Assembly: GCF_000203815.1 (NCBI RefSeq)
Contig: NW_004457729.1
Span: forward strand, 434,674-498,673
Length of the DNA: 64,000 nucleotides
Source of the DNA: Cavenderia fasciculata
Taxonomy: Eukaryota; Evosea; Eumycetozoa; Acytosteliales; Cavenderiaceae
Direction: 5' to 3'
The position numbers and the translations under genes are program-made. This document shows, piece by piece, positions 12,516 through 23,448 of this stretch. The notes below the pieces were generated by a model. It ran no database searches and was not told the DNA's origin. It was given only the letters and a program-made list of their open reading frames with translations. Position 1 is the stretch's first letter; every line of letters begins with the position of its first letter.

Positions 12516-13263
12516 CCATATACATATACTATTAGAATTCTAGACATAGATACATGTTAACATAATATAATTTTCCTCAGCTCTATGTTTGTATTTGAAA
12601 ATGATATCGATTATAAGTTGAGCTATAAAGGTATGAAACACCATTTTAAGAACACACCCTAAATTAGATCTAAACAAAAAATCGATTGAACATATTACTA
12701 TAACCCAAGTGTGATCCTCAAAAATATCAATCTCAGACACCTCTTTGGTACATAAATATCTTCTTGTTTTTTTTTTTTAGAACTGTTGAATGCCCGATCT
12801 TTGAGTACATCATACATCGTTGCATCATCATCCTCAAATGTAGTTTTGTGGTTTTCAAACAGAATCGAATTCCACGTGCATTCTATTTAAAGAAGACCCT
12901 CTTTTCTTGCTAACAAAAGCCACAAAACACGTCAGAGGGTTTAACCAAAGTTTTTTACATCTTTGATCGAAAGGGCTCAACCACTTTTTAATGGGGGGTA
13001 TGTTTTGTATCTAGGGCTGCTCCCAACTCAAATATCTACAATTAGGGCGAGTCTATACCTCCCTCCTCTTTCTGATCTATTTTTTCTATGATGAGGAGGT
13101 GAAACATCATCAGATGAGATTCATTGGAAACATCATCTTCCTCAGCAACATCATTCTATTTTATTCTTTATGCAATTTTATCTCTATCTAATTATTTATC
13201 TCTAATTTATTTATTTGTTTATTTTATATTTATATTTATTTGTTTATTTTTTAATTTATTATT
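12516..13263. promoter_or_regulatory. Intergenic region upstream of the 7TM gene
   Basis: No supported gene. A 66-codon open frame at 12540-12740 has no recognisable features. A short inverted repeat, ACCCTCT at 12896-12902 and AGAGGGT at 12934-12940, lies in the only part of the gap that is not AT-dominated. A G run sits near 12990. The last 110 bases before the ATG are T- and A-rich, as in typical dictyostelid promoters. The region lies between the HEAT array (minus strand) and the 7TM gene (plus strand), so it may serve the latter. Confidence 0.4.
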
Positions 13264-14499
13264 ATGACACCAGAAAGTTTTACAGATGAAGGTAGTTCCC
13301 TTGACGGACTAGTACTATCATACTTTATATTTAGAATGATTATTACATTTTTCATGGTTGTCATGACTAGTCGACAACTATACATAGAGATTGAACATAC
13401 AAAGAGAGCGCTCACCAACCCAAAGTGGTGGGCTCTTGTAGGTGTTTTAATATTTTCAATGGATCGATTCATCTACTCGATCGCAGTCATCATTGTAAAG
13501 GATTACGAGTATGGATCAATTCCGGTTCTAATTGGAATGTTTAGTACTTTTGGTGTAATGTCAAGTTGGTGTTTTATAGGTTGTTTTTGTAAGTACTAAA
13601 AAATAAATAAATAAATAATTAAAATAAATTAAATAATTAATTTGTAATGTTTTTTTTAAGGGTCACAACTATTATTTATATTATTTTTAGGATCAAAGAT
13701 TAACTTACAATATAGTAATAAGATTTGGTATTTGACATGGGCTGAAATTGGGTTGGTGACAGTTTACACAGTCTCTTATATGATTATATCAATCTACTAT
13801 TTAAAGTTTGCAGCTACCTTTTATATGATTGGATTCTTGACCATCATTTGTGTATTTGGAAGTATCCTATTTGCATTTGGGGTGATTCTATGGCGACAAA
13901 TGAAAATACACCAAAACGATATTAGGAGTGATAGGATTAAAAAGACGGTGGCCAAGATTAAATATCTATCCATCTTTTTAATGGTCATTGTAGTCAGTGC
14001 TTTGATAAGAGATCTTATTTGGAAGGTTGCTTTTCCAAATATGACTATGAATGATAATGCTCGTCATCTATCAAACTTTATAACCTTTTTCTTGGAGACT
14101 CTTGGAGGTGTAGTGGTCATGATTGCAGTAGGTGATGAACCATTCAACTATTTCTATCTAAAGGATGTCATTCCATTTCAACGTGCACATAATACTCTTC
14201 CTAATCACCATCACACGGTACCAAATCAACCACCAAAGAGATCAATGCTTAAACCAACCATTGCTACATTCAAAGCTTTGATTGGTCGACCCGTCAAACA
14301 ACCAAATGAAACTGATCTATCATCCATGTCATTATCAGATACTTCAACAGTTGCAACTTCATCAATCATCAGTAGTAGTTCTGCAAGCACTAATATCCAC
14401 GTCGTCAACGATTCAACAACAACAACCATTTCAGAGGCAGAAAAAGAGGCAATTGAATTAGAGAAACAATTTAAAGATATAACCATCTCTATTCAATAA
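13264..14499 (+). CDS. Seven-helix membrane protein, unknown function
   Basis: Two exons. Exon 1 starts at 13264; exon 2 runs from 13691 to 14499. Seven hydrophobic segments are visible: three in exon 1 (around residues 18-40, 55-77 and 85-105) and four in exon 2 (starting LTWAEIGLV, FAATFYMIGF, IKYLSIFLMV and NFITFFLETL). A Ser/Thr-rich hydrophilic tail of about 115 residues follows. There is no obvious signal peptide. The layout resembles a GPCR-like or Tmem-type protein, but I do not recognise the family. Oddity: the best donor, GTAAGT at 13589, joined to the only good acceptor creates TGA at the junction. A weaker GT donor at 13580 gives Gly and an open frame. So the true exon 1 end is uncertain (13579 or 13588), or there is a sequence error. 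Confidence 0.7.
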
Positions 14500-14891
14500 A
14501 CATAAATATAATATCGTATACTATACTATCTACACTATACTATATTCAGGCATATACATACATTAAAATGACGATCATCATCATCATACATATACATTTG
14601 TTTAAATAGTTCTTTCAAAAGCTTGGGAACTCCCACGAATAAAAGTACATCATCATGTTACCCGTTTTGTGCAGAGGTCGTTCTGCATTCTTTGTTTTTT
14701 TCAAATTTTTTGAAAAAGTAATATCTCCTTCAAAGGTTTGATTCCTACTCCATCACCTTGCTGATGTCATTATAAATAGAAGTAGTGTACTTTAATGTTG
14801 TAAATAATAATCATAATCATAATAGTTAGTTGTATAAATAATTAGAGTTGTAATTTTAAAAAGTGTATAAATAATAATAAATAGTTTAGAG
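14500..14891. promoter_or_regulatory. Intergenic region with two adjacent hairpins
   Basis: This stretch separates two plus-strand genes. It contains two perfect inverted repeats close together: TGCAGA/TCTGCA with a 6-base loop (14670-14687), and a 9-bp TTTTTCAAA/TTTGAAAAA stem with a 3-base loop (14697-14717). They could belong to the 3' end of the upstream transcript, a small RNA or a promoter element. The last 70 bases before the FNIP gene are AT-rich. No coding region is supported. Confidence 0.4.
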
Positions 14892-16448
14892 ATGTCAACA
14901 ACAAGTATACTTGATTTACCACAAATCATAATACACCAAATCTATAGTTGTATTGAAAAGGATGAAGACAGAATCAACTTATTTTTCAGTTGTAAGAAAT
15001 TGATGAACAAGAAGTTCTTGGTGTTGAATGTATCGTATAGTCTAGAGTCGTTCAAGTACCAGAGTATCGTCGATTGCTGTGTCAATTTGAATGTACAGAA
15101 TAACCATTTACGCAATTTGTTTAGTCTGTTGTACCATAGCAAAGACACGGTTGCATCGACCAACACCACTCTACAGTACATTGAACCGGCTGCATTATCG
15201 CCTGCCGCCGCTGCAGCTGCCATCAAGTGGATGGAAATGCCAACGTTTACATTACCACGTCTCAACTATCTCCGTATATTTAAACGTAACAATCCACCAG
15301 AACCATACCTCACGTCACAACAGATAGTTGATTTTGCAAGTTACATTCCACCATGTGTCACAACGATCGTGTTTGAAGTGGATTTTATCGAACCTATTGC
15401 CACCAACCTACCCAATACACTCAAACACATTAAATTCTCACTGTGCTACAACCAACGTATCTCAAACAAGACATTTCCAGCGTCGATAGAGTCGATCACC
15501 TTTGGCGCCTATTTTGAAAAGGAGATTGCGCCTGGTGACCTGCCCGAGGGTCTCTTGTCGTTGGCACTCGGCTTCAACTTTGACAAACCACTGCCAAAGG
15601 GTGTCTTGCCACCCAATCTACGTGTCTGCGACTTTGACTTTTCCTTTCCAGCCCATTCCATCCACTTTCCAGAGTCGGTTAGGTCTCTACGACTAGGACA
15701 AAATCAACGAGCATTTGAAGAGAATGAACTCCCACCCAACCTAGAATCACTCATCTACTCACGATACCATTCCACCAAAGCTAGTTTTAGATACGGTTCA
15801 CTCCCTCAATCACTTCGTAAACTCTCCCTACCCGATTCCTTCAACACTATCCTTGACATTGGTATCCTTCCACACGGTCTAACTCATCTAACCTTTGCTG
15901 ATAATCATAATTGTGAAATTTTACCTGATTCTTTGTAAGTTTAAAGAAATAGAAATAGAAAACAAATACATAAATGGATACTTATTTATTTAATTTATTT
16001 TGTTTATTTTGATTTTAGGCCAAGAGGATTAACACATTTAAAATTTGGAAAATATTTTAATCAAAAATTACCATCTCAATTACCAAATCTAAGAGAATTA
16101 ATTATGGGAATGAGTTTTAATCAAAAGATTAAATACCTACCCGAGACATTAGAGTATCTAGTGTTTGGCGATGACTTTAATCAACCTCTACCATCACTTC
16201 CAATGTGTTTGAAACGATTGGAATTGGGTAGAAATTTTGCCCAACAAATCAACTATCCCCCGCAATTGGAATTATTGCGTTATGCTTGTCCCTGTCCATT
16301 TGACAGTGAAGAACAAGTATTACCAAAAACAACAGTCGCCATAGCAGTCGACAGCCATGACATTGAAAATCCAAGACCAGATCCAACTTTTATCAATGAT
16401 TATATCATGTCTTATGATTTACCAATTTCAAATAAATCATTATATTAG
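14892..16448 (+). CDS. F-box-like FNIP-repeat protein 1
   Basis: Exons 14892-15934 (GTAAGT donor) and 16019-16448 join to 491 codons (490 aa). The N-terminus (LPQIIIHQIYSCIEKDEDRI, then FFSCKKLMNKKFLVLN) is F-box-like: helical, with the Leu/Ile pattern and the kinked CKK segment usual in this group. From about residue 150 the protein is built of FNIP repeats of about 20-22 residues, with the pattern LP-x2-L-x2-L-x-F-G-x2-F-x2-x-L-P (for example LEYLVFGDDFNQPLP). FNIP repeats are leucine-rich-repeat-like and are hugely expanded in dictyostelids. Family members probably recruit substrates to SCF ubiquitin ligases; that role is inferred. It forms a direct pair with the next gene, with a conserved intron position. 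No signal peptide. Confidence 0.88.
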
Positions 16449-16878
16449 TTCGTCGAAGAGAATATATATATATATTGTAAATAAATAATAAATATGGATC
16501 AGTACCCCATAATATATTATTTATTTGATATCAGAGAAAAAGGGGCAAAAAAATATATTTTTATTGTTTCTATTTTTTTGATCAGGTCAACTCTTAAACT
16601 ATTCAATATTATTGATCATTTATTCATCCTATTCTACCTATTTATTCATCACCATAGGTGTAATACACAAACCAAGAGATAGTATAAGATCAGGTCATTT
16701 ATTTATTGTCTATTATAACTTGTCCAAAATTGTAAAAATAGAAATCATTAAAAATAAATAAATGGCCTGTTTGGCAGTCACAAGTGCTGCTCGATCTATT
16801 TGTATGTATTTTAAATTTATAATATTGATAAATGTCATTTATACAACTATTATTATAATAGTCTAGAGAGATAGATCA
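16449..16878. other. Intergenic stretch between the two FNIP genes
   Basis: AT-rich DNA with a (TA)n patch just after the first FNIP gene. A small open frame at 16494-16682 is low complexity with no features and is rejected. The 3' part is likely the promoter of the second FNIP gene. Confidence 0.4.
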
Positions 16879-18450
16879 ATGTCTACATCATTGATAGATC
16901 TTGGATACGTACCGATATGCTTAATCTATCGGTTTCTAGAATCAGACAAGGATAGAATAGAGTTGTTTTACATATGTAAAAAGTTGATGAACAAGAGATA
17001 CTTGGTGTTGGATGACGGTGTCTATCAACTAGAGAAATTCAAGTATCAGAGTATAGTAGACTGCTGTGTAAGACTAGCTGTTGGCAACGACCATCTCAAG
17101 CATCTCTACAACTTGCTCTACAACAACACCAACACATTGGTCGCATCACTTAATGCCAAGACTATCGACTACATCAGACCAGAGGTATCTTCAGTTGCAG
17201 CAGCTGAAGCTGTACAAGCGTGGAAACACGGTGCACGCGCCAACATACTACCTCGTCTCCAGACACTCGTCATTGACAAATCAAACGATATTGCATTCTT
17301 AACATCACAACAAATTGTTGATTTTGCAAGTTACATTCCACCATGTGTTACAACGATCGTATTCAACGTTGACTTTATCGAACCTATTGCAACCAACCTA
17401 CCATCAACCATCAAATCAATCGCATTTAAAAGATGTTATAACAAGTCAATCACAAGATCGAGTTTTCCACCGACCCTCCAATCACTTCATCTCGGTGCCT
17501 ACTTTAACATGCCTATTCGAGGTGGTGATCTTCCTATTGGGTTGTTGGATCTACAGATTGGTAGTGGGTACAGTCACCCTCTACCCGTCGGTGCCCTTCC
17601 TCCCCACATTCACAGCCTCACCTTTTTAACGAGGAACTTTGTCAAAGACTCTGTACACTTTCCACACACGGTGAGAAAGCTTGTTCTCTCCTCTGTACGG
17701 TCGATTCAAAAGGAAGAGTTCCCTCCCAACCTAGAATACCTTGAATTCTACGACGCATCACCTGAAATCATAAAAGGGTCATTACCAACATCCCTACGTA
17801 AACTAGTTTTACAAGGTCCCTTTAAACTCGACTCTCCAGATATTCTTCCTCCCAATCTAACTCATCTAAGATTTGATGATAAATCAAATTCTGGTATCAT
17901 AAAATATCTCCTCATTGTTTGTAAGTAAAATTAAAAAGAATAATATTAATTGTAATAATAATACTAATTATTTAATATTTATATTGAATATATTAATATA
18001 TTTAGACCAGAATCTATAACTCATTTAAATTTTGGATTATATTTTAATAGTAAATTACCTACACCTTTACCATCGAACCTTGTAGAGTTGGTATTTGGAT
18101 CATTATTTAATCAACCTATTCAAGAAGGTGATCTACCAGAATCACTTGAATATTTAGCATTTGGAGATGGATTCAAGAAAAAGTTACCAATATCTATGCC
18201 TAAAGGGTTGAAACGATTGGTACTAGGAAAGAGTTTTGATGTATCCAATATACGTAAACATTCATTTCCATCGTTGGAACATATTACAGTTTGGTCAACT
18301 CCAAGTATCATGCATAAAAAAGGTCCTACCATTCCTACCACTTGCAGTGTTGTATATCAATCAGGATTAATAACAGAACCAAAATTTTATAATGATTATC
18401 ATATTTCTCTTCCACCACCACCACCAATACCATCTCCACAAACTTTGTAA
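16879..18450 (+). CDS. F-box-like FNIP-repeat protein 2
   Basis: Tandem paralogue of the preceding gene: same F-box-like start (YRFLESDKDRIELFYICKKL), same intron position and same run of FNIP repeats (for example LVELVFGSLFNQPIQEGDLP). It ends in a Pro-rich tail. Exon 1 is 16879-17924 and exon 2 is 18006-18450, giving 497 codons (496 aa). The donor needs care. The donor equivalent to the first gene's (GTAAGT at 17921) leaves exon 2 out of frame. The GT four bases later (GTAAAA at 17925) restores it. Exon 1 near its end also reads GIIKYLLIV where the first copy has a FNIP-like segment, suggesting a small indel compensated by the shifted donor. A role in substrate recognition for ubiquitin ligases is inferred. 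Confidence 0.85.
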
Positions 18451-18615
18451 ATTATAATTATAAATACATGTATTTTATTTATTTTGTAAATACTATTCGC
18501 TAGATATATATAAAAATAGATAGATAGGATAGACAGAAAGACTAAGTACTTAGTCTATCTATTTTTTATATATATATATAAAAAAGGGAAAAAAATTATT
18601 ATTAATTATTAATTA

Positions 18616-18966
18616 TTAATTATTTATATCTAACTTTTGTAAATTATTATTATTAGGACTGGCAGGATCTGTTGTAACTTCTTTTAATCCTGGAACAACA
18701 CCATTCTTTCTATTTTTACTAAATATAAAATAAATGATTAATAAATAAATGAATTATTTAATTATATTTATTTTTCTTTATACATACGCTCTCTTTTTCT
18801 TTCTTCTAATAGAATCAACCAAAGCAAATACACCAAATGGATTAAATACAGAATAGAAAGACCAAAATATGATTTCTTTTTTTTCCTCTTTTTCCATCTT
18901 TACAGTTTCCTCATCATCCATGATACGATGATACCATCTAACATCTTCAGCAGATTCTGTTGCCAT
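18616..18966 (-). CDS. Small single-pass membrane protein, unknown
   Basis: Exons 18966-18788 (GTATGT donor) and 18718-18616 join to 94 codons (93 aa). The N-terminal 30 residues are acidic and Lys-rich (MDDEETVKMEKEEKKE). Next comes a hydrophobic stretch from IIFWSFYSVF to FGVFALV, about 20 residues, then a basic cluster RRKKKR just after it. A polar, Asn-rich tail ends the protein. The basic cluster suggests a cytosolic C-terminus or a tail-anchored-like topology. I do not recognise the family. It is convergent with the FNIP gene on the plus strand, with about 165 bp between stops. Exact splice phase and a sensible continuous reading make it a likely real gene despite its size. Confidence 0.65.
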
Positions 18967-19422
18967 CTCTAATTCTATCTATCTATTATCTTATAATATT
19001 ATTTTACTTTAAAGGTCTTTGGTTGTGTGAAATTAATTAAATATTTAAGTATGATGTAACAAATAAAAAACTAAGTATTATTTGTATGAATAACAATTGA
19101 ATGGTTGGGGGTTTTCATATCCCGATTTTCGTATTTATTTATAATTGGGGGTAGTGGTAGATGGAATGAATGAACATACCTACTATCAAAAATATGGGGG
19201 TATCCATGGAAAACAAATATATATATATTTGTGGGTGAGTGAATTGAGGAGGGGTTTACTCGTGAGAGACATAGAGAAGAGAGAGATGGATTGATTGGGA
19301 AAAAATCTGTCATTGTAATAGATTTTCTCTTCTCGAGAGAGAATGAAAGAGTGAAAGAGTGAAAGAAAGAATGAATGAAAGATGAAGTAAATAAATTGTA
19401 TTAATGCCGGCAAAAAATAAAC

Positions 19423-19456
<34 letters not shown>

Positions 19457-20340
19457 TTAAAATCAATCCATTCTTTAAATATGTACAAAGAGAGAGTTGA
19501 AATATGAAGTTTGAATATGAGTACACCTATGCTAGGTGATAGATAGGAATTATAAAGATCGATAAATAGATTTAAAAATATCTCGCTCGATGCTAGGTGC
19601 AGATGAAAATGATCAGAGCCCGATTGAAAATGGCTGGCTCTCAGCCATCCATCCATCTTTCAAAATGGGATTTTATGTTGAACAAAAAAAAAATCTTTTT
19701 TTACTCTGAGAGTTGCTCTCGAGATTAGCTTTTCCTCCATCATTATTCATACGACTAGACTAATCTAGATTAGATTTGAAACAGAAAGAGACAGAGAAAA
19801 GACACAAGTTGTGTGTGTGTGTTTGTTTGTTCACTTGTATATATATAAAACTCAAAGCAGCTACAACTAAACCTCACGATCATCAAACAAATCAACCCAA
19901 CAAAAACATATCAATAACAAAAAGTAGTAGTAGTGGTGGGGGTTAAAGCATTATCTTGGCGCTACACAACCTTCTGTTCTGCTGATTGATTATATAGATA
20001 GATAGATAGATAGATATATAGATAGAAATATAGAGTACAGTACATACTTTTACTTACTTTATCTAACAATTGTAATTTAATGTATGTATCATTGATCAAG
20101 AGAGAGATCAACAACCAACTGATCGAAAACGATGATCATTTGATTCACTGCAATATATATATATATATCTCTATCGTTGCAATATGATACTGTACAGTAC
20201 TTTTATTAGCTTTCTAATCTAATCTTCATCATCATTATCATTTGATCATTATTAGAGATTTTAGATTTGTAACATCATTTTAGACGACGAGATATATATA
20301 TATATATAAATATATATATTGATATTTATAATATTTAAGA
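18967..20340. promoter_or_regulatory. Long intergenic region with simple repeats
   Basis: This 1.4 kb stretch between divergent genes holds simple repeats: an (ATT)n tract near 19422-19456, (GATA)n near 19996-20030, a GT run near 19812, and TA runs near 20155-20170 and 20290-20325. Open frames on the minus strand at 19071-19656 are low-complexity readings of these repeats and are rejected. CT-rich and GA-rich patches near 19320-19390 and A/C-rich DNA at 19860-19930 may be promoter or untranslated leader of the RhoGAP gene. Confidence 0.5.
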
Positions 20341-22061
20341 ATGAGAGTTGGAGCATATTATAGTGGTAATGGACAAGTGATACAAGCAGGAGGTAAAGTG
20401 TTTGGAGCAGCGTTGGCAGATTTGATGGCTGTACAAAAGAAAACGATTCCTCAACTAAAGGTACCATTGTTCTTGCACAATGGATTCAGATATATAATTC
20501 AACACGGTTTGGAGATTGAAGGTATCTTTCGTATTGCAGGTACCAAGGAACGTGTCAAACAGCTACAGATGCAGTTGGACAAGGGCGATCAAATCGATTT
20601 CATCTCTGCCAAGGTCGACCCCGTCGATTTTGCAGATCTCATAAAGATCTATTTCAGAGAGCTACCAGACTGTCTGATGCAGTCCGAGTACTACGACGCA
20701 TTCATTGCAACACTCACACAAGACCGCATTGGTCAGGTCCAGAAGCTACGTGAACTCGTCTCTGGTCTCAAACAAGAAAACCAAGACCTCCTCAAAGAAT
20801 TGGCTTGGTTCCTTGGTAAGATTGCTATCAACCATGGTTTAAATAAAATGACTGCTGAAAATCTTGGTCTAGTTTTTGTAAGTAATAATATAAAAGAAAG
20901 AAAGACCTATATATTAATTAATCTATTTCTTTTCATCTCTTTTAGGGACCAAACTTATTATGGAAAGGAGGTAAAGCAACAAGTACAACAGATATGATGG
21001 AATTGATGGCAGGAGCAGGAAAGATTAAACTATTGGTAACATTATTATTGGAGGAACAAGATTATATATTTGACAATATCATTTCGCCGGCGACTGCATC
21101 GACCAGTGGTTCGGACCCATTGCAAGTGTCGTTTATCTTTAAGCTGTGCGGGTATAAAAAGACGGTGCAGGGTATTGCCATTGTCGAGGGTACTGCCGAG
21201 ACGGCCGCGTCGATTTGGACGGCCGACTCGGGTGGCCAACTCAGAATATTCAACAGCGAGACGTACGAGAAGGAGCGCGATATCGACTCTGGCCTCGGCC
21301 GTGTCTTTACCATGGTTTCGGTGCGTGACCATGCATGGATTGCTTCTTCGTCGGGTGTCTCTGTCTGGGATCGTAGCGGAAGCGTCGTCAAGGAATTCCC
21401 AGGCTTCCACGTTTCACTGGCACCAGTTTATTCACACGGCGAACTACGTGTATGGGCCGGCACCGAGCAAAAGATCACTGTCTTTTCGGCCAGCGGTCCT
21501 GTCCTCGAGGTGGCTCAGACCATCGAGCTGCCCGGCCAGTTTATCGTCTCGATTGCCGAGATTTACGGCCCTGCCAACCAGGTGTGGGCCGGTGCCACCA
21601 ACGGCATCATTTTTGTGTTTGACAAGACCACCGGCGCACAGATCCGTGAGCTTCGCACACCCGCGCGTCGTAACATCACCTGTCTCACCTACCACAATGG
21701 ACGTGTGTGGGCTGGCTCGGAAGACAAGATGATATTTGTCATTGACCCCACCGATTTTGCCATCATTCACACCATCCAAGACAATGAAATGCTCATGTTA
21801 AACACCTTTAAACCAATCGCCTCTTCCATCTGGACGTGCTCCCGTGACTCGGCCATACGTATTTTTGACAACAACGCCTTTGCCAAGATTGGTCAGTTGG
21901 ACGATTTCCACACAGACGCTATCGTCGACGCCGTCTTTCATTGGAACAATCGAAAATTACGTTGGGAATTTTGGAGTGCCAGTTTTGATAAATCAGTTTG
22001 CATATGGGGTGTTCAATCAGATAGTTTACCTGCTCCTCCTCCTCCTCCATGTTTTACCTAA
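20341..22061 (+). CDS. RhoGAP domain plus beta-propeller protein
   Basis: Exons 20341-20877 and 20946-22061 join in phase 0 to 551 codons (550 aa). Residues about 22-220 form a RhoGAP domain. The arginine finger is R64 in [19 protein letters not shown] and NLGLVF-GPNLL are its other conserved blocks, the last split by the intron. This domain speeds GTP hydrolysis on Rho/Rac GTPases. From about residue 240 to the end, repeated W/F-x-A-x4-x-I-x-V-F/W-D segments (for example [27 protein letters not shown]) indicate a WD-like beta-propeller of about seven blades, likely a protein-binding platform. Such proteins control actin-based motility and phagocytosis in amoebae. The 3' half has higher GC than its surroundings. 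The dictyostelid gac gene it matches cannot be named from sequence alone. Confidence 0.88.
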
Positions 22062-22424
22062 ACAAAAAGAAGTAGAAGAAGAAATAATAATATTAATCAA
22101 AGATACAATAATTAAAATAATAATTAAAATAATGACAATAATAAGAATATTTTTACAAAAGATGAAAAAGTAATAATAATAATAACAAACAACAACAATA
22201 ATATTCTTTTGTTCGACAATAAAATAAAACAACTTTATTTATTACAAATACATATTTTCTATTTTTATCCTTGTCCAGGCAATTTTTGAAAATTTGACTA
22301 ATTTTGACTTTTGAGTGTTCATCAAAACACTCACTTTCTGATCTTGTTTGTAGTCTTTTTTAGTCATTATTCTTAATTTTCTTTATATATATACATTATA
22401 GTATATGATATTATTCTAAAAAAG
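22062..22424. other. Intergenic stretch with a hairpin
   Basis: AT-rich DNA between two plus-strand genes. An 8-bp perfect inverted repeat, TGAGTGTT/AACACTCA with a 6-base loop, lies at 22312-22333, about 90 bases before the next ATG. It could be a structured leader, a protein-binding site or part of the upstream 3' end. No coding region is supported. Confidence 0.4.
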
Positions 22425-23366
22425 ATGAAGAGAAATCAAACAAAGGATAAAACTAAACAACAAGAAACAAAACCATCAAACAAGACAGCACAACCTATAA
22501 CAAGTGATGAAGAGACTGATGATACACTTGTAATCGATCAATCAGTTACAAAAAAGAAAGAACAAAATGGAGTAAAGAGTAATGATCAAAAACAACAAAA
22601 TGGAGAAACCAATACTTCTACAACTACTACTGCAACTGCTACTTCTGCAGCAGCTTCTACTTCTGTTGATACTTCAGTAGATACAAAGAAATCAACAAAC
22701 AAATACAAGACAGTAATTAAATTTACATTACTATTTTTAATGGTACCATTACTCTTTTCAATGCCACTTATCCTAAGAAGTGCAGGAGAGGCAGTAGCGA
22801 ATAATCGCGAGTACCTCTACTACATTTGGGCACTGTATGCAGTGATTTGGGCAGCATTGATCTATAACAAGAGAAAGACGACATCGATCTCATCTTTTGT
22901 CAACCACAATCTCCAATGGCTTATCGCTGCTCTTGGAGCCTTTATCGTGCTTGATATCCCCAAGATGATCCAACAAGTGGATCTCAGACGTGAGGTCTTG
23001 TTTGTATGGTGCACTCTTACTTGGATCCCCAACATTATCCTCTACTACTTTGACGACACCAACTACTATGACAAGGAAGCAAAGGAAGAGGAACGTTCAC
23101 AGAGAAAGAAGAAAAAGGACGAAGAGAAGCGTGCCAAGCTCGAAGAAAAGAGACGTCGTCGTCAACAAGAACGTATGGATCGTTACACACCAAACCAAAG
23201 AATGCTATTGAATGCCTCCATCTACTTTGGCATTGCCCTTTTGGTTGCCCTTTTGGCATGGCAAACTTATCGTTGGTATCTAAAGACTCAACAAAATATC
23301 GAAGAAAGAATTAGATTAACTCCTGGTCATGTTGAACCTGAACCAGAATTCCATTTTGATGATTAA
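22425..23366 (+). CDS. Multi-pass membrane protein with charged coil, unknown
   Basis: A single open frame of 313 aa. Residues 1-95 are low complexity, rich in Lys, Gln, Thr and Ser, and likely disordered. Hydrophobic segments follow at about 100-120 (TLLFLMVPLLFSMPLIL), 132-150, 168-187 and 197-214. Then comes a strongly charged, coiled-coil-like stretch (about 225-255, EEERSQRKKKKDEEKRAKLE) and a last hydrophobic helix around 268-287. The tail is acidic (EPEPEFHFDD). There is no signal peptide; the layout suggests an internal membrane protein with cytosolic ends. I do not recognise a family. The codon pattern and hydrophobic periodicity make it a confident coding region even though its function is unknown. 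Confidence 0.78.
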   Translation: MKRNQTKDKTKQQETKPSNKTAQPITSDEETDDTLVIDQSVTKKKEQNGVKSNDQKQQNGETNTSTTTTATATSAAASTSVDTSVDTKKSTNKYKTVIKFTLLFLMVPLLFSMPLILRSAGEAVANNREYLYYIWALYAVIWAALIYNKRKTTSISSFVNHNLQWLIAALGAFIVLDIPKMIQQVDLRREVLFVWCTLTWIPNIILYYFDDTNYYDKEAKEEERSQRKKKKDEEKRAKLEEKRRRRQQERMDRYTPNQRMLLNASIYFGIALLVALLAWQTYRWYLKTQQNIEERIRLTPGHVEPEPEFHFDD

Positions 23367-23448
23367 TAATAATAAAAGTAAAAAAGTAATAATAGTAAAG
23401 TAAATAACAACGAGACTAGTATATCTATTTCTTTTTTTTTTTGTTTGT

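Noticed and set aside
12540-12740. 66-codon minus-strand frame between HEAT relic and 7TM gene
   Set aside because: No domain, no homology by eye, no splice context; AT-rich DNA opens such frames by chance.
19071-19656. Minus-strand frames of 80 and 156 codons
   Set aside because: Run through (ATT)n and GA-rich simple repeats; low-complexity peptides only.
21045-21779. Alternative frames, both strands, over the RhoGAP/propeller exon
   Set aside because: Arg/Ser/Thr-rich shadows of the GC-rich propeller exon.
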